Of a DNA stretch of 64,000 nt, positions 7,856 through 16,342 are shown in pieces. Made by a program: the position numbers and the translations under genes. Positions within the stretch are counted from its first letter, which is position 1. Each line of letters opens with the position of its first letter. The stretch is from Neobacillus sp. PS3-34 (lineage in GTDB: Bacteria > Bacillota > Bacilli > Bacillales > Cytobacillaceae), in contig NZ_CP133267.1 of NCBI RefSeq assembly GCF_030915465.1, positions 2,386,501-2,450,500 of the forward strand, read 5' to 3'. The notes beneath the pieces are model-generated. The model was not told the origin of the DNA. It saw only the letters and a list, made by a program, of their open reading frames with translations, and did not search any database.

Positions 7856-8760
7856 TTATAATATCTCGATATGCAAGGAGTTCACCTGTGAAACGAGCAG
7901 TTCTTCGTATTTTTGCTGGGCGAGATATTCAATTTCCTGCTGCCCGGCTTTTGGATTCTCTTTTTTATTTTTTCTATCAGGTCTCCCTGCACCTTCTCCG
8001 CGAGAACGACCCACCTGAAATGCTCCTCTTCGGCTTTCCAAAATTTCACCTCGCCGAAATCGCTGATTAATGTGTGTGCCTCTTCTGAATGGCCGTATTC
8101 ATTGCGGAGCTGACCCACTTTTTCCTCAATCTCTATACTCGTCACTTTATGCCCTTTTTCTTTTGCTAAAAGGCCCATGGAGCGAAGACGGATAATTTGT
8201 GTCAGGAGCTGGTTCCGATCACCGCTCACTTTTTCCTGTGCATCCCAATAAGCGAGTGCTCCCTCCAGCTGTTCGCCAGTATACCTTTTTTTATCCTTTT
8301 CTCGGTTGATAGCGAGCTGGAGTAAGTTACTAAACTGGTAAAAAGCCAAATCCTTCTGTTTAATCCATTCTCCGTTAATAGATGCTACTCCCTTGGGTTT
8401 TTTCACCACATAATCAAGGACCTTTTCTACCTTCTTGCCATCCTTCTCCAAGGTAAAGGCAATTTCGTATTTTCCGCCCATATGCACTAATGCCTTGCCG
8501 ATATAGGTCCCATTTTTACCTTCCGCTAATGCAGCCTTAGTTGTTCCGTGATCCATGCTGGCCATAGTCAATTCGGCAGAGACATCCAGACCTTTTACTG
8601 GCTTTCCATTTTCGGTTACCTGGATTTCAAAAGGCATTTCTTTTCCCGCTCCAAAATATAACGGCTTTGTCATCTTTACATTAAAATTTGAACCAAACCC
8701 GCAGCCAGCAAGGATAAAAGCCATGATCAGCAGAAATGCAATTACGGTTTTCCGTTTCAT
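7856..8760 (-). CDS. Lipoprotein with FixH/YtkA-like and SurA-like halves, last gene of the nos operon
   Basis: About 300 residues after one frameshift is bridged. It starts with a lipoprotein signal peptide (lipobox LAGC). A YtkA/FixH-like beta domain follows (about 25-125; EIQVTENGKPVKGL, MGGKYEIAFTLEKDGKKVEKVLDY). The second half (about 130-300) opens VASINGEWIKQKDLAFYQFSNLLQLAI and is helical and Lys/Glu-rich, like the N-terminal domain of SurA/PrsA chaperones. In the first frame the end is nonsense. Adding one A to the T6 run at 7961-7966 restores the tail GQQEIEYLAQQKYEELL. The start overlaps the nosF stop (ATGA). Its place in the operon suggests it folds or metallates the extracytoplasmic NosZ. 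That role is inferred. No nosL gene is present here. Confidence 0.7.
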
Positions 8761-9434
8761 TCGTCATTACCTCCAAGCTTCTGTGATTGCAAGAATTCAT
8801 CGACTGTGTACTTTTCCATTTTTCCATGATCCAGAAAGGCGACATGTGTGCATATTTGCCTGATTTCATCAAGATGATGGGAGGAAAGCAGAATCGTTTT
8901 ATCTCGCAGTGATTTTAAGACGTCCAAAATTTCCTTCCGGCCGATTGGATCGATGCCGCTTGTTGGTTCATCAAGAATGAGAATGCTCGAATCCTGGTAG
9001 AGTGTAATCGCCAGGCCAAGCCGCTGGAGCATTCCTTTCGAATATTTTTTAGCCTGAATATTCCGGTCCTCCCACAGCCTCACCGATGTTAAGAGGTCTT
9101 CAATTTTTTTGAAATCAGCATTCCTTGAAACGGCTTCGGCAAAAAACTGCATGTTTTCCAAACCGGTCAGACTCGGATAGAGCATGAATTTCTCCGGAAG
9201 ATAGGCAATCGTATTTTTCAAGCTTTTATTGCCTTTAGCAAAATCGTTTCCGTTAATGGTAATGGTGCCGCCCTTTATGGGAAGAAGGCCAAGCAGGCTA
9301 TGAATGAAAGTCGATTTCCCTGCTCCGTTTCTGCCGACAAGCGCACAAATTTCCCGTTCGCCAATTTCCAGGCTGATATCGTCTAAAACTGTTTTTTTAC
9401 CGAAGGACTGGTTTAAATTTTTTACGCTAATCAT
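8757..9434 (-). CDS. nosF: Nitrous oxide reductase maturation ABC ATPase
   Basis: ATPase of about 225 residues. Walker A is VGRNGAGKST, the signature KYSKGMLQRLGLA, Walker B ILILDEPTSGIDP, and the switch LSSHHLDEI. With NosY and NosD it forms the exporter complex needed to assemble the CuZ (Cu-S) centre of nitrous oxide reductase. The start at 9434 (MISVKNLNQSFG) overlaps the nosY stop by ATGA, so translation is coupled. An upstream in-frame extension to 9533 lies inside nosY and is rejected. The assignment rests on operon position with nosZ, since the sequence alone would say only ABC ATPase. Confidence 0.85.
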   Translation of the reverse strand: MISVKNLNQSFGKKTVLDDISLEIGEREICALVGRNGAGKSTFIHSLLGLLPIKGGTITINGNDFAKGNKSLKNTIAYLPEKFMLYPSLTGLENMQFFAEAVSRNADFKKIEDLLTSVRLWEDRNIQAKKYSKGMLQRLGLAITLYQDSSILILDEPTSGIDPIGRKEILDVLKSLRDKTILLSSHHLDEIRQICTHVAFLDHGKMEKYTVDEFLQSQKLGGNDE

Positions 9435-10228
9435 TCTACTGACTCCTTTCGGTGGAAAACGACTGCTGCCAAATAAGAGAGGGTGAGCCAGATGGCCAAA
9501 TTTCCAATCAAAAAGTACACAGGCTTTGCCCATAAAAACGATTGAAGAAGCCTGGACATATGGCCAAATGAATAAATGCCCATCCCTGTTTCGAGGTACA
9601 TCCGGACCGACTGAAGAGGGTTCAGGAAATAGACGGCTGAAAACCCTTTTACATTGTCATAGGTCACATCCGGCAGGAATGACAGAAGGACAAAGTCATG
9701 CAGGAAAAAGAAATAGAACCAGATGAAGATTGCTAAACCAATCATCTGCATCCGCGAACGACTGAAGCTTCCGATTGCGGCTCCGATTTGGAGAAAGATA
9801 AGTACCATACAGATTAGGGCAGAAAGAAAAATCGCATAGCTTTTTAGGTCAATATTGAAATAAAACTTTAACAAAGTTAGATATAGGAAAAACCAAACAG
9901 CAAAAGGCACTAGCACCACCGTATAAAGGCCGAGGCTTTTTTTAAACAAAAAGGCTGGATAGCTGTCTTTTTTTGTCAGCAGCATGATCAAGGTTTTCTG
10001 TTCTTTTTCCTGGAAGATCGAAAATGCCCCGATGAACAGGCACAGAATTGGGATAAAGTAAATCAATGTATCAAAGAGATTGATCAGCAGCACGTAAAAT
10101 CCCTTATCAAAGGAAAGGACAGAGGAGCTCAATAAGATACTGATGGAGATAAGAATGATGATGCTTAAAGAGAGCCATAATCCTTTTCCTCTTATATTTT
10201 CCTTCCACTCTTTCCAAATATAGTGCAT
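9431..10228 (-). CDS. nosY: NosY-type ABC-2 permease
   Basis: Integral membrane protein, 265 residues, with about six hydrophobic segments. The first follows KGLWLSLSIIILISIS. The ABC-2/NosY motif FSIFQEKEQKTLIMLLTKKDSYPAFLFKK lies between helices 2 and 3 and contacts the ATPase. It is the channel partner of NosF and NosD in sulfur or copper supply to NosZ. The ATG at 10228 lies inside the 3' end of nosD (37-bp overlap), and its stop overlaps nosF, so nosD-nosY-nosF are tightly packed. Confidence 0.85.
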   Translation of the reverse strand: MHYIWKEWKENIRGKGLWLSLSIIILISISILLSSSVLSFDKGFYVLLINLFDTLIYFIPILCLFIGAFSIFQEKEQKTLIMLLTKKDSYPAFLFKKSLGLYTVVLVPFAVWFFLYLTLLKFYFNIDLKSYAIFLSALICMVLIFLQIGAAIGSFSRSRMQMIGLAIFIWFYFFFLHDFVLLSFLPDVTYDNVKGFSAVYFLNPLQSVRMYLETGMGIYSFGHMSRLLQSFLWAKPVYFLIGNLAIWLTLSYLAAVVFHRKESVE

Positions 10229-11532
10229 AGCAGATGTCTCCCTTTTAGTAAAATCAATATGGCTATAACCGCTAAACCGGCAAGGACCGCTGTGGGCATC
10301 CTGTTTTCCTTTCCTGTTACAAGCGGATGTGAATCTTTAAACATGACATCATCTTTATTGAGCAAAGCATTCATTTTTTCATAGATTTTGATGGCTGGGC
10401 TTTTCAAAAAAAATGGTGTAAGCTCCTGGTCCTCGATTAATTGATGGAGGGAGGAATGATATGTTATCGAAAAATCCCCTATGCCGTTCTGGTCCAGATC
10501 CGGGAGCGGGAAGGCGCGGCCCAGTCATTTCCTTTGCCGTGAAGGCTCCAGGCATTACCAGATCCCTTTCCTCCAAGGGTGACGGCGGGAATCGTGTTTT
10601 CAGAAATGCGGTTTAATGTGAAGATTTGCTGGTTGGAACTGGCCAAAGCTCAATTCCGATCTGGTTTTGAATGATTCGGTTATGGCGGATTATATTGCCG
10701 GTTGATTGGTCAATATACATGCCGCGCTGGTTAAGATAGAAAAGATTGTTCTCAATGCGGATGTTGTTAGCCTGAAGCAGCAGGAGCCCGAATGACCGGT
10801 TTCCGTAATTAAAAATAAATTGATTATTTCTCATTTTAATAGAGTTGGAATTCATAACGGCAGCACCGCCGGTGTTTAGCGTAAACACATTTCGTTCAAA
10901 ATCATTTTTATCAGAATACATATAATGCAGGCCGTATCTAGTGCCAGAGATTTTATTGGAAACAATTTTATTGCCGTTGGCATAGTCGAAAAACATGCCA
11001 TCTCTTGTACCTTCAATGGTGTTATGTGAGAGAAGGTTGTTGTTTGCGTAATATATATGAAGGCCGTTTCCCTGGGCGGCAATTTCACCTTTTCCAAGAC
11101 CTTTAATATCGTTAAATTGAATCTTATTGTGATGGGCCTGGCTTAAATAAATACCGTGAAAGGAATCGTAGATTTTCATATGTTCGACCGTATTTCCATT
11201 CGAGTAAATTTTGATTGCCGCAAATTCTTCGGAGGAATTGCGGTCCATGCTGCTATGGATTACGGTCATAGAGCTTAATTTCACATTTGGCGCCTTGATT
11301 GAAATCACATTTCCTGTTCCGTCGCCCTCAATCACGGTTTTATCCGAGCCGATAATGGTCATGCTTTTTTTTATGACAATATTGCCTTTATACGTTTTGC
11401 TGCCGAGCTTTAATACCGCCCCCTCTTTCGTGGAATCGATCGCAGATTGCAAGCTTTGGCCGCCATATTTTTTTCAGGAACCGCAATCAGCACGAGAAAA
11501 AAGAAAAAGAGAAAGAGCAGTATTTTTTTCAT
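10192..11532 (-). CDS. nosD: NosD, right-handed beta-helix maturation protein, three frameshifts
   Basis: Extracytoplasmic factor of about 445 residues for CuZ assembly. It has a signal peptide from the ATG at 11532 (KKILLFLFFFFLVLIAV), then many parallel beta-helix turns with N-x-I/V-x-x-N repeats (HHNKIQFNDI, ENNLFYLNQRG, IIRHNRIIQNQIGIELWP). A C-terminal membrane anchor (AVLAGLAVIAILILL) follows. Three one-base losses break it, each on a GGCC tract: 11458-11461, 10641-10644 and 10518-10522. Adding one base at each gives an uninterrupted NosD with the LDQNGIGD motif intact. The start overlaps the nosB stop (ATGA). I read it as a functional gene with consensus errors. Confidence 0.8.
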
Positions 11533-12095
11533 TTTTTTCGATCCTTCCATAACGGAATCAGCATCAGAAAAAAGGCAGCCAGGATAAGATACGATCCTGT
11601 GCCAAGATAGCTGTTGGTGTTAAAGTTGGCTAATTGGTTATGCCCGAGAACGGGAGGTACAAACGGGTCAATTTTAATCGGTGCCTTTGGGCTTAGATTC
11701 GTGCCAAAATCGTGAAGCCAGCGATATAAATCGTAAACTCCGAGGATTCCCCCGATAGAAAATAGCCCGATTAGCCCGTAAAGCAGTGATCTTTTTCTGA
11801 GAAGGGCTGTTAAAAGTGTGAGGGCAGCCAATCCGCCGATTACATATGGCAGATAACTTAATTCCGGAAAGCTTTCCTCGCTGAATCCAGACATCCCAAT
11901 ATAGTGGTTCAAACCATTCACAATATCAATCTGGCCTTCAAGCTTGTTAGGATACACAATGATATTTAAGCCCTCGGGATACTGGGGAGCGTAAAATTCC
12001 ATCCCCCACCACTGGTAAAAGAGGGAGATGCCGATCAATACGGCTGAGAAACCTAATAGAATCGAAGAAAAAATTGATAATTTATTCCTGGCCAA
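11529..12095 (-). CDS. nosB: NosB-like membrane protein of clade II nos clusters
   Basis: A 188-residue membrane protein with one N-terminal helix (SSILLGFSAVLIGISLFY), an extracytoplasmic stretch with a Trp-rich start, two or three central helices and a last helix (YLILAAFFLMLIPLW). A NosB-type membrane protein next to nosZ is a hallmark of clade II clusters and is absent from clade I. Its biochemical role is not established. The start is TTG at 12095 with a distant AAAGG, so the exact start is uncertain. Its stop overlaps the nosD start. It is separated from nosZ by 452 bp containing a hairpin and repeats. Confidence 0.7.
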   Translation of the reverse strand: MARNKLSIFSSILLGFSAVLIGISLFYQWWGMEFYAPQYPEGLNIIVYPNKLEGQIDIVNGLNHYIGMSGFSEESFPELSYLPYVIGGLAALTLLTALLRKRSLLYGLIGLFSIGGILGVYDLYRWLHDFGTNLSPKAPIKIDPFVPPVLGHNQLANFNTNSYLGTGSYLILAAFFLMLIPLWKDRKK

Positions 12096-12121
12096 TTACA
12101 TCAAGACCTTTCTTATGAAAA

Positions 12122-12157
12122 GCACAAGCGCTATTTTAATTCGAAAAGCGCTTGTGC
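12122..12157. other. Hairpin between nosZ and nosB
   Basis: Perfect 11-bp stem GCACAAGCGCT / AGCGCTTGTGC with a 14-nt loop, about 30 bp upstream of the nosB start on the transcribed strand. It lacks a clear T-run on the minus strand, so it may be a processing or attenuation structure, not a strong terminator. Confidence 0.55.
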
Positions 12158-12247
12158 CAGACAGTTTTAAAGAGAAGGGACATCAGCGTCAATATCCCAG
12201 ATATTTCTGTTTTAGTAGAATTGAATAGACCTTTTTAATAGAACAGT

Positions 12248-12545
12248 TGTCTAGCTTTAGCGCCCAGCGACTAGTGTAATTCCCTCTGGAAAAATCTGCT
12301 TTTTAAAAAAATCGGCAGTTAGGTTTTTTTATGATTTTTCCTTCCTCCTTACGATAAGTCAACATCGAATCACTATCGTTCTTCGTGTTTCCTTTAGCTA
12401 ATCAGAATTTAATCCTAAATTCTGAACGCATAAATTCAACTACACCTCTGTCTGCGCCTAACGGCTTGCCAATCGGTGAGTTTACATTTATCTCGTTCGG
12501 AGAGGTCCAGTCCCTACGTCGCTAAACGGGCGCTTCCGCTTTTCT
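12248..12545. repeat. Dispersed intergenic repeat, copy 1 (composite)
   Basis: It begins TGTCTAGCTTTAGCGCC and ends GGGCGCTTCCGCTTTTCT, the same ends as copies at 38.4, 51.3 and 57.6 kb. A second small palindrome family is nested within it (CAGAATTTA-N4-TAAATTCTG, 12403-12424). It fills the gap between nosZ and nosB and stops 2 bp from the nosZ stop codon. Confidence 0.65.
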
Positions 12546-12547
12546 AT

Positions 12548-14416
12548 TTACTTCGGTTTAACCAGCAGGTAGCCGGTCATTTCCTGGTGCAGGGCGGAGC
12601 AGAAGTTAGAACAGTAAAGCGGATAGGTTCCCGCTTTATTCGCGATGAAATTCATTGTATTCACCTGTCCTGGCTGAACCTCCATGTTCAGGTTATAGCT
12701 GTTAATAGCAAAGCCGTGCGTAATATCTTCGTCAAAATCCATATTTGTCAGGTGGATCGATACATGATCTCCCTCATTGACTTCGATGACGTCGGGGCGC
12801 TTCGCCTTATGGTCAAAGATGAATTTAGAGCGCATCGCGATTCCGTAAACATCCACTTTGTTGCCGTTGCGGACAATGCGTGCATCGGTTTGCTTATAGA
12901 CTGCATTTGGATTCTTTTCATCCTTTGGATAAACATTAATCGTTTTAATTTTATCTGCTTTAATCATCTGGGCGTAATGCGGTTCAGGGTTAACTGGTGC
13001 AGATTGGATGACCTTCATCTTTTTGCCGCTCAAATCGATTAATTGCATCGATTCAGGATGGGAAAGGCCCACAGATAAATAGCTGTCCTTGGCAATTTTG
13101 TTTAGTGCAACAAGATATTTACCGTCAGGTGCGACGGTATCTCCTTCAGCAGCAACAGAGTGTCCTGGAGAATATTGAACTGGTACACGGTCTAAGGTTT
13201 CTCCCGTTTTTGGATTCCATTTCACGATTTCAGAAGATATGAACATCGTTGTATAGGCCATTCCTTTATCATCAAACTGGGTATGAAGCGGCCCAAGTGC
13301 ATTTTCTGGGTTAACTTCTCTCTCCATTACTTTTTCATATTTTAAAATTGGAATGCCGTTTCGTTCGCCGGCAAATTCCTTGTTTTCAACGGCTTTGAAT
13401 GCTTTTTCAAAAGAGAAAACAGTCATCGATGGAGCGAGCTTTCCTGAAGCGATAAAATATTTTCCGTCCGGAGTTACGTCAACGCCATGCGGAGATTTAG
13501 CGACAGGGACTAAATACATGCCGCCTTTTTGCTTTTCAGGGAAAATCATTTTTTGCCCGTCGATATTTTCATACTTGCCTTCCTTGACCATTTTCTCGAG
13601 CTCTTTCCAGTTGAAAAGGACGATGTAGTCGCGATCAGCCTGAGAGGCATTGATTTCAAGGTTGGTTGTTGCTTCTTCAGTGTTATAGGTGGTCATAACC
13701 GCCCAGTCAGCAGAGCCTTTTTTGCCTGCATCAGATAAATCATAGGACCATGGCGGAAGGGCAACCTGGTAAGCAATATTTAGCTTTTCTTTTTTCTGAT
13801 CGAAGGTTACGGCGGACATGACGCCTCGGTATTTCTTGCTGTAATCGTCAAGCGGCACATATTTACGGCCGATTGGAACAGCGAAACGAGTAGGCAGGAA
13901 CATATACTCTGTATTTTCCGTTACAAAGGCTGCACAGTGCGGGCCGCTTGTGTTGGGAACATTAATGATATCTTTAACAGTAAAGGTCTTTAAGTCCATT
14001 ACGGCAGCACGGCTGTTTCCTACATCAGTGGCAAACATATACTTGCCATCATAGTCGCCTTTTGTTTCTGAGAAGGCCGGATGGTGAAGGTCGCCCCATG
14101 TGTAGTCGCCCATCAATTTCTTGGAGTGTTCGTCAAAGCCGTAGCCTGTGGCTGAATCCGGGGAGAAAACCGGAATTGTGCGGATATGTCTCATAGAAGG
14201 AACGCCATAGATGAACATCTGGCCGGAATCGCCACCTGAAGCGAATAAGTAGTATTCATCTTTTTTGCCAAAAGGAACATATACCTTTTCGGCATCGCTT
14301 TTCGTGCTGCTTGCTTCTGCTTCACGTTTTGAGTTATTCGAGAAATCCGCAAACGAGATGGTCGCTGCCAGAAAGCCAGCGAGCAGGCCGGAAGCGATTG
14401 GAATCCATTTTTTCAT
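12548..14416 (-). CDS. nosZ: Nitrous oxide reductase, clade II (Sec-type)
   Basis: A 622-residue copper enzyme that reduces N2O to N2 outside the membrane. The N-terminal signal (MKKWIPIASGLLAGFLAATI) has no twin arginine, which marks the Sec-exported clade II form. All seven CuZ histidines are visible: LHHP (111, 112), GPHC (160), SPHG (310), LHTQ (378), PGHS (419) and EPHY (480). The C-terminal cupredoxin domain carries the CuA site: His567 in THGFA, then Cys602, Cys606, His610 and Met613 in C-x3-C-x3-H-x2-M. The gene is intact with no frameshift. It lies 21 nt after nosC, with GGTGG before the ATG. Confidence 0.97.
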   Translation of the reverse strand: MKKWIPIASGLLAGFLAATISFADFSNNSKREAEASSTKSDAEKVYVPFGKKDEYYLFASGGDSGQMFIYGVPSMRHIRTIPVFSPDSATGYGFDEHSKKLMGDYTWGDLHHPAFSETKGDYDGKYMFATDVGNSRAAVMDLKTFTVKDIINVPNTSGPHCAAFVTENTEYMFLPTRFAVPIGRKYVPLDDYSKKYRGVMSAVTFDQKKEKLNIAYQVALPPWSYDLSDAGKKGSADWAVMTTYNTEEATTNLEINASQADRDYIVLFNWKELEKMVKEGKYENIDGQKMIFPEKQKGGMYLVPVAKSPHGVDVTPDGKYFIASGKLAPSMTVFSFEKAFKAVENKEFAGERNGIPILKYEKVMEREVNPENALGPLHTQFDDKGMAYTTMFISSEIVKWNPKTGETLDRVPVQYSPGHSVAAEGDTVAPDGKYLVALNKIAKDSYLSVGLSHPESMQLIDLSGKKMKVIQSAPVNPEPHYAQMIKADKIKTINVYPKDEKNPNAVYKQTDARIVRNGNKVDVYGIAMRSKFIFDHKAKRPDVIEVNEGDHVSIHLTNMDFDEDITHGFAINSYNLNMEVQPGQVNTMNFIANKAGTYPLYCSNFCSALHQEMTGYLLVKPK

Positions 14417-14437
14417 TCAATTTGCACCACCTTTTTA

Positions 14438-14890
14438 TTATTTAGCTTCAGATGCTTGCTTCAGCAAATCCAATACCTGCTTACGCTCATCGTCTGTTAA
14501 AGGATTTTTGCCGATGACGCCTGACATAACAGCGGAAGTAGGCTGTTTCAGGAATTCCTCAATCGGTTTGCCATGCTTGCCTTCAACATTCACAAATGCC
14601 TGTGACAAATCCGGGCCAACGGCGCCGCCCTTAATATTTAAAGAACCGATTGAATGGCATCCGAGGCATCCCTTTTTGGTGAGAATGTCAGCATTAACTG
14701 AAACTGTTTTATTCTCTTCCTTTGACGTTTCTGCAGGGGTACTGGCTGCTTCCTTTGCATCGGTTGATTTTTCGGTACTTTCAGATGCCTGTGGCTGTTT
14801 TCCGGTATCCCCCAATACCTGAAACACCACGTAGCCTATTCCCAGGCCGACAAAGGCACTGATGACAAAACTAATAATGGCATTCTTCAT
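14438..14890 (-). CDS. nosC: Membrane-anchored cytochrome c of the nos operon
   Basis: A 150-residue c-type cytochrome. An uncleaved N-terminal helix (IISFVISAFVGLGIGYVVF) is followed by a Ser/Thr/Glu/Lys-rich linker of about 40 residues, then one haem domain with CLGCH (Cys75, Cys78, His79) and a likely axial Met122 in SAVMSG. As first gene of the operon it probably passes electrons from the quinol/cytochrome chain to the CuA site of NosZ on the outer face of the membrane. Naming as NosC follows its position in the cluster. Ribosome binding site AGGAGG. Regulated through the upstream FNR-like and Rex-like boxes. Confidence 0.85.
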   Translation of the reverse strand: MKNAIISFVISAFVGLGIGYVVFQVLGDTGKQPQASESTEKSTDAKEAASTPAETSKEENKTVSVNADILTKKGCLGCHSIGSLNIKGGAVGPDLSQAFVNVEGKHGKPIEEFLKQPTSAVMSGVIGKNPLTDDERKQVLDLLKQASEAK

Positions 14891-14952
14891 TTTTTCCCCT
14901 CCTTTTTATTGGATCGAACAATTACATCGTACAGTCGATGGAAATCTAAACC

Positions 14953-14968
14953 TGTGATGTACGCCACA
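14953..14968 (-). promoter_or_regulatory. FNR-like box upstream of the nos operon
   Basis: Minus strand TGTGG-CGTACA-TCACA, one mismatch from the Bacillus Fnr consensus TGTGA-N6-TCACA with correct spacing. A weak -10 (TACGAT, 14926-14931) would place the box near -41.5, the class II activating position. A better -10 (TGTAAT, 14921-14926) would place it near -46. Confidence 0.6.
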
Positions 14969-14993
14969 CTTTTTGGCTGGTTTAGTGAACAAT

Positions 14994-15013
14994 TTGTGAA
15001 AGGGATTTCACAA
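14994..15013. promoter_or_regulatory. Rex operator upstream of the nos operon
   Basis: A perfect 8-4-8 palindrome, TTGTGAAAGGGATTTCACAA. It matches the known Rex operator pattern TTGTGAA-N6-TTCACAA. Rex senses NADH/NAD+ and derepresses fermentation and low-oxygen respiration genes. It lies about 100 bp upstream of nosC and about 135 bp upstream of the divergent SRPBCC gene. Confidence 0.75.
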
Positions 15014-15148
15014 TATATAGACAGTCCAAATGGGGAGAAGGGGTGGCATGAAGATGTTTTTTCACTTCAGCCAATGTTATATAATAAAGTAAAGTGGCCA
15101 GGTCCTTAGAAAGATAGAAAGAGGATCGGCAGTCAGAGGTGGATATAA

Positions 15149-15589
15149 ATGGCGGATTTTAGCGCAAACATCATAATCGAAAGACCGGTAGAGGAAGTAT
15201 TCCAGTATGCAAGCAGTATGGAGAATGCTCCTCAGATCATGCCAGCAGTGATGGATATGGAAAAGCTGACAGACGGGGAGACAGGGGTTGGCTCTAAATT
15301 TAAGGAAACCAGATGGATCCGCGGAAAAAATGTTCATGCGGATGTAGAAATAATTAAATTTGAACCGAATCGTTCTTTTACGACTCGAAGTAATAGTAAT
15401 GGGCTTGTAACGATTTATGAATACGAGTTTGAAGAAATTGTTGAAGGAACTCAGGTACAGCTCCGCGCCTTTGTCCAGACGAAGGGCATTAAGATGTGGC
15501 TGACAAGGGGCTATATCGTGAAAATGATTAAAGAAGAAGACGGAGGCCAGCTGCGCTGCCTAAAAGAGGCACTCGAAGACGGTGAATAA
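15149..15589 (+). CDS. SRPBCC family protein
   Basis: A 146-residue cytoplasmic protein of the SRPBCC/polyketide cyclase-like fold. It opens SANIIIERPVEEVFQYASSMENAPQ (first strand and helix) and has the central TGVGSKFKETRWIRGK and EYEFEEIVEGTQVQL strands. The long C-terminal helix covers MIKEEDGGQLRCLKEAL. The fold makes a deep hydrophobic cavity for small lipophilic ligands, and nothing shows which. It is divergent from the nos operon, but no functional link is evident. Ribosome binding site agaggtgg. A palindromic repeat follows directly. Confidence 0.8.
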   Translation: MADFSANIIIERPVEEVFQYASSMENAPQIMPAVMDMEKLTDGETGVGSKFKETRWIRGKNVHADVEIIKFEPNRSFTTRSNSNGLVTIYEYEFEEIVEGTQVQLRAFVQTKGIKMWLTRGYIVKMIKEEDGGQLRCLKEALEDGE

Positions 15590-15596
15590 TAAAAAA

Positions 15597-15636
15597 GTGA
15601 CAGGCACCTTCCAGCAATCTGGAAGGTGCCTGTCAC
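15597..15636. repeat. GTGACAGGCACC palindrome, copy 1
   Basis: Perfect 16-bp stem GTGACAGGCACCTTCC with an 8-nt loop between convergent genes. The same stem recurs at 23646-23687. It can act as a terminator for both flanking genes, but its sequence conservation marks it as a repeat family. Confidence 0.8.
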
Positions 15637-15647
15637 CGGTTTGCCGG

Positions 15648-16310
15648 TTAAAACTTATACGTCCAAAACCGTTCATTATTAAGCCAGGCCTTGATTTTAG
15701 GATCCTGGTTTACATCTTCGGAAATGTTGACAAACATCTGCTCAGTCTGGGAGCGGTGCGCTTTGATGGCAGCAATCTTAGTGTCCGAGACTGGGCTGAT
15801 ATTATTGACGATATCAGCTTCGCCAAGCTCAAGGACGCAATTATTTGAAAAAGCGACACAGTGAAGCTTAGGGCGTTTTTCAGCAGGCATTTGTTTTACC
15901 GCTCTGACAACCGCTTCACCGGTTGCCTCATGATCTGGATGGACAGAATAGCCCGGATAGAAAGTAATGATGAGGGAGGGATTCAGTTCCTGAATCATAA
16001 CGGAAATTAAATTGGATAGCTTCTCCTCATCCTCAAATTCAATCGTTTTATCACGAAGTCCAAGCATCCGTAAATCCTTAATGCCGAGAATGTCAGCAGC
16101 ATCCTGCAATTCCTTCTTCCTGATTTTCGGAAGGTTTTCTCTATTAGTAAAAGGCGGGTTTCCCATATTGCGGCCCATTTCTCCTAATGTCAGGCAGGCA
16201 TAGGTGACGGGAGTCCCACTGTTAACATGGGTTGCAATCGTCCCTGATACGCCGAATGCTTCATCATCAGGATGGGGAAACACGACCAGGACTTGGCGTT
16301 CTTTTTCCAT
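15648..16310 (-). CDS. bshB2: Bacillithiol biosynthesis deacetylase BshB2
   Basis: PIG-L/LmbE-type zinc deacetylase, about 220 residues. It removes the acetyl group from GlcNAc-malate (or bacillithiol S-conjugates) in bacillithiol synthesis and recycling. The zinc and catalytic residues are in VVFPHPDDEAFG at the N-terminus and SVHPDHEATG at about residue 130. The start is the ATG at 16310 behind AAAGGAG. An upstream in-frame ATG at 16346 is rejected. It follows yojF as in the B. subtilis yojF-yojG pair. Confidence 0.88.
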   Translation of the reverse strand: MEKERQVLVVFPHPDDEAFGVSGTIATHVNSGTPVTYACLTLGEMGRNMGNPPFTNRENLPKIRKKELQDAADILGIKDLRMLGLRDKTIEFEDEEKLSNLISVMIQELNPSLIITFYPGYSVHPDHEATGEAVVRAVKQMPAEKRPKLHCVAFSNNCVLELGEADIVNNISPVSDTKIAAIKAHRSQTEQMFVNISEDVNQDPKIKAWLNNERFWTYKF

Positions 16311-16342
16311 TCGTCTTTCTCCTTTCAGGTGGTGTGGCTTAA

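Noticed and set aside
12476..13042. Plus-strand frame opposite the 3' end of nosZ
   Set aside because: It overlaps the CuA-coding region of nosZ and a repeat. Its composition is that of a reverse-strand shadow.
15597..15636. Simple terminator only
   Set aside because: It can terminate, but the identical stem at 23646 shows it belongs to a repeat family.
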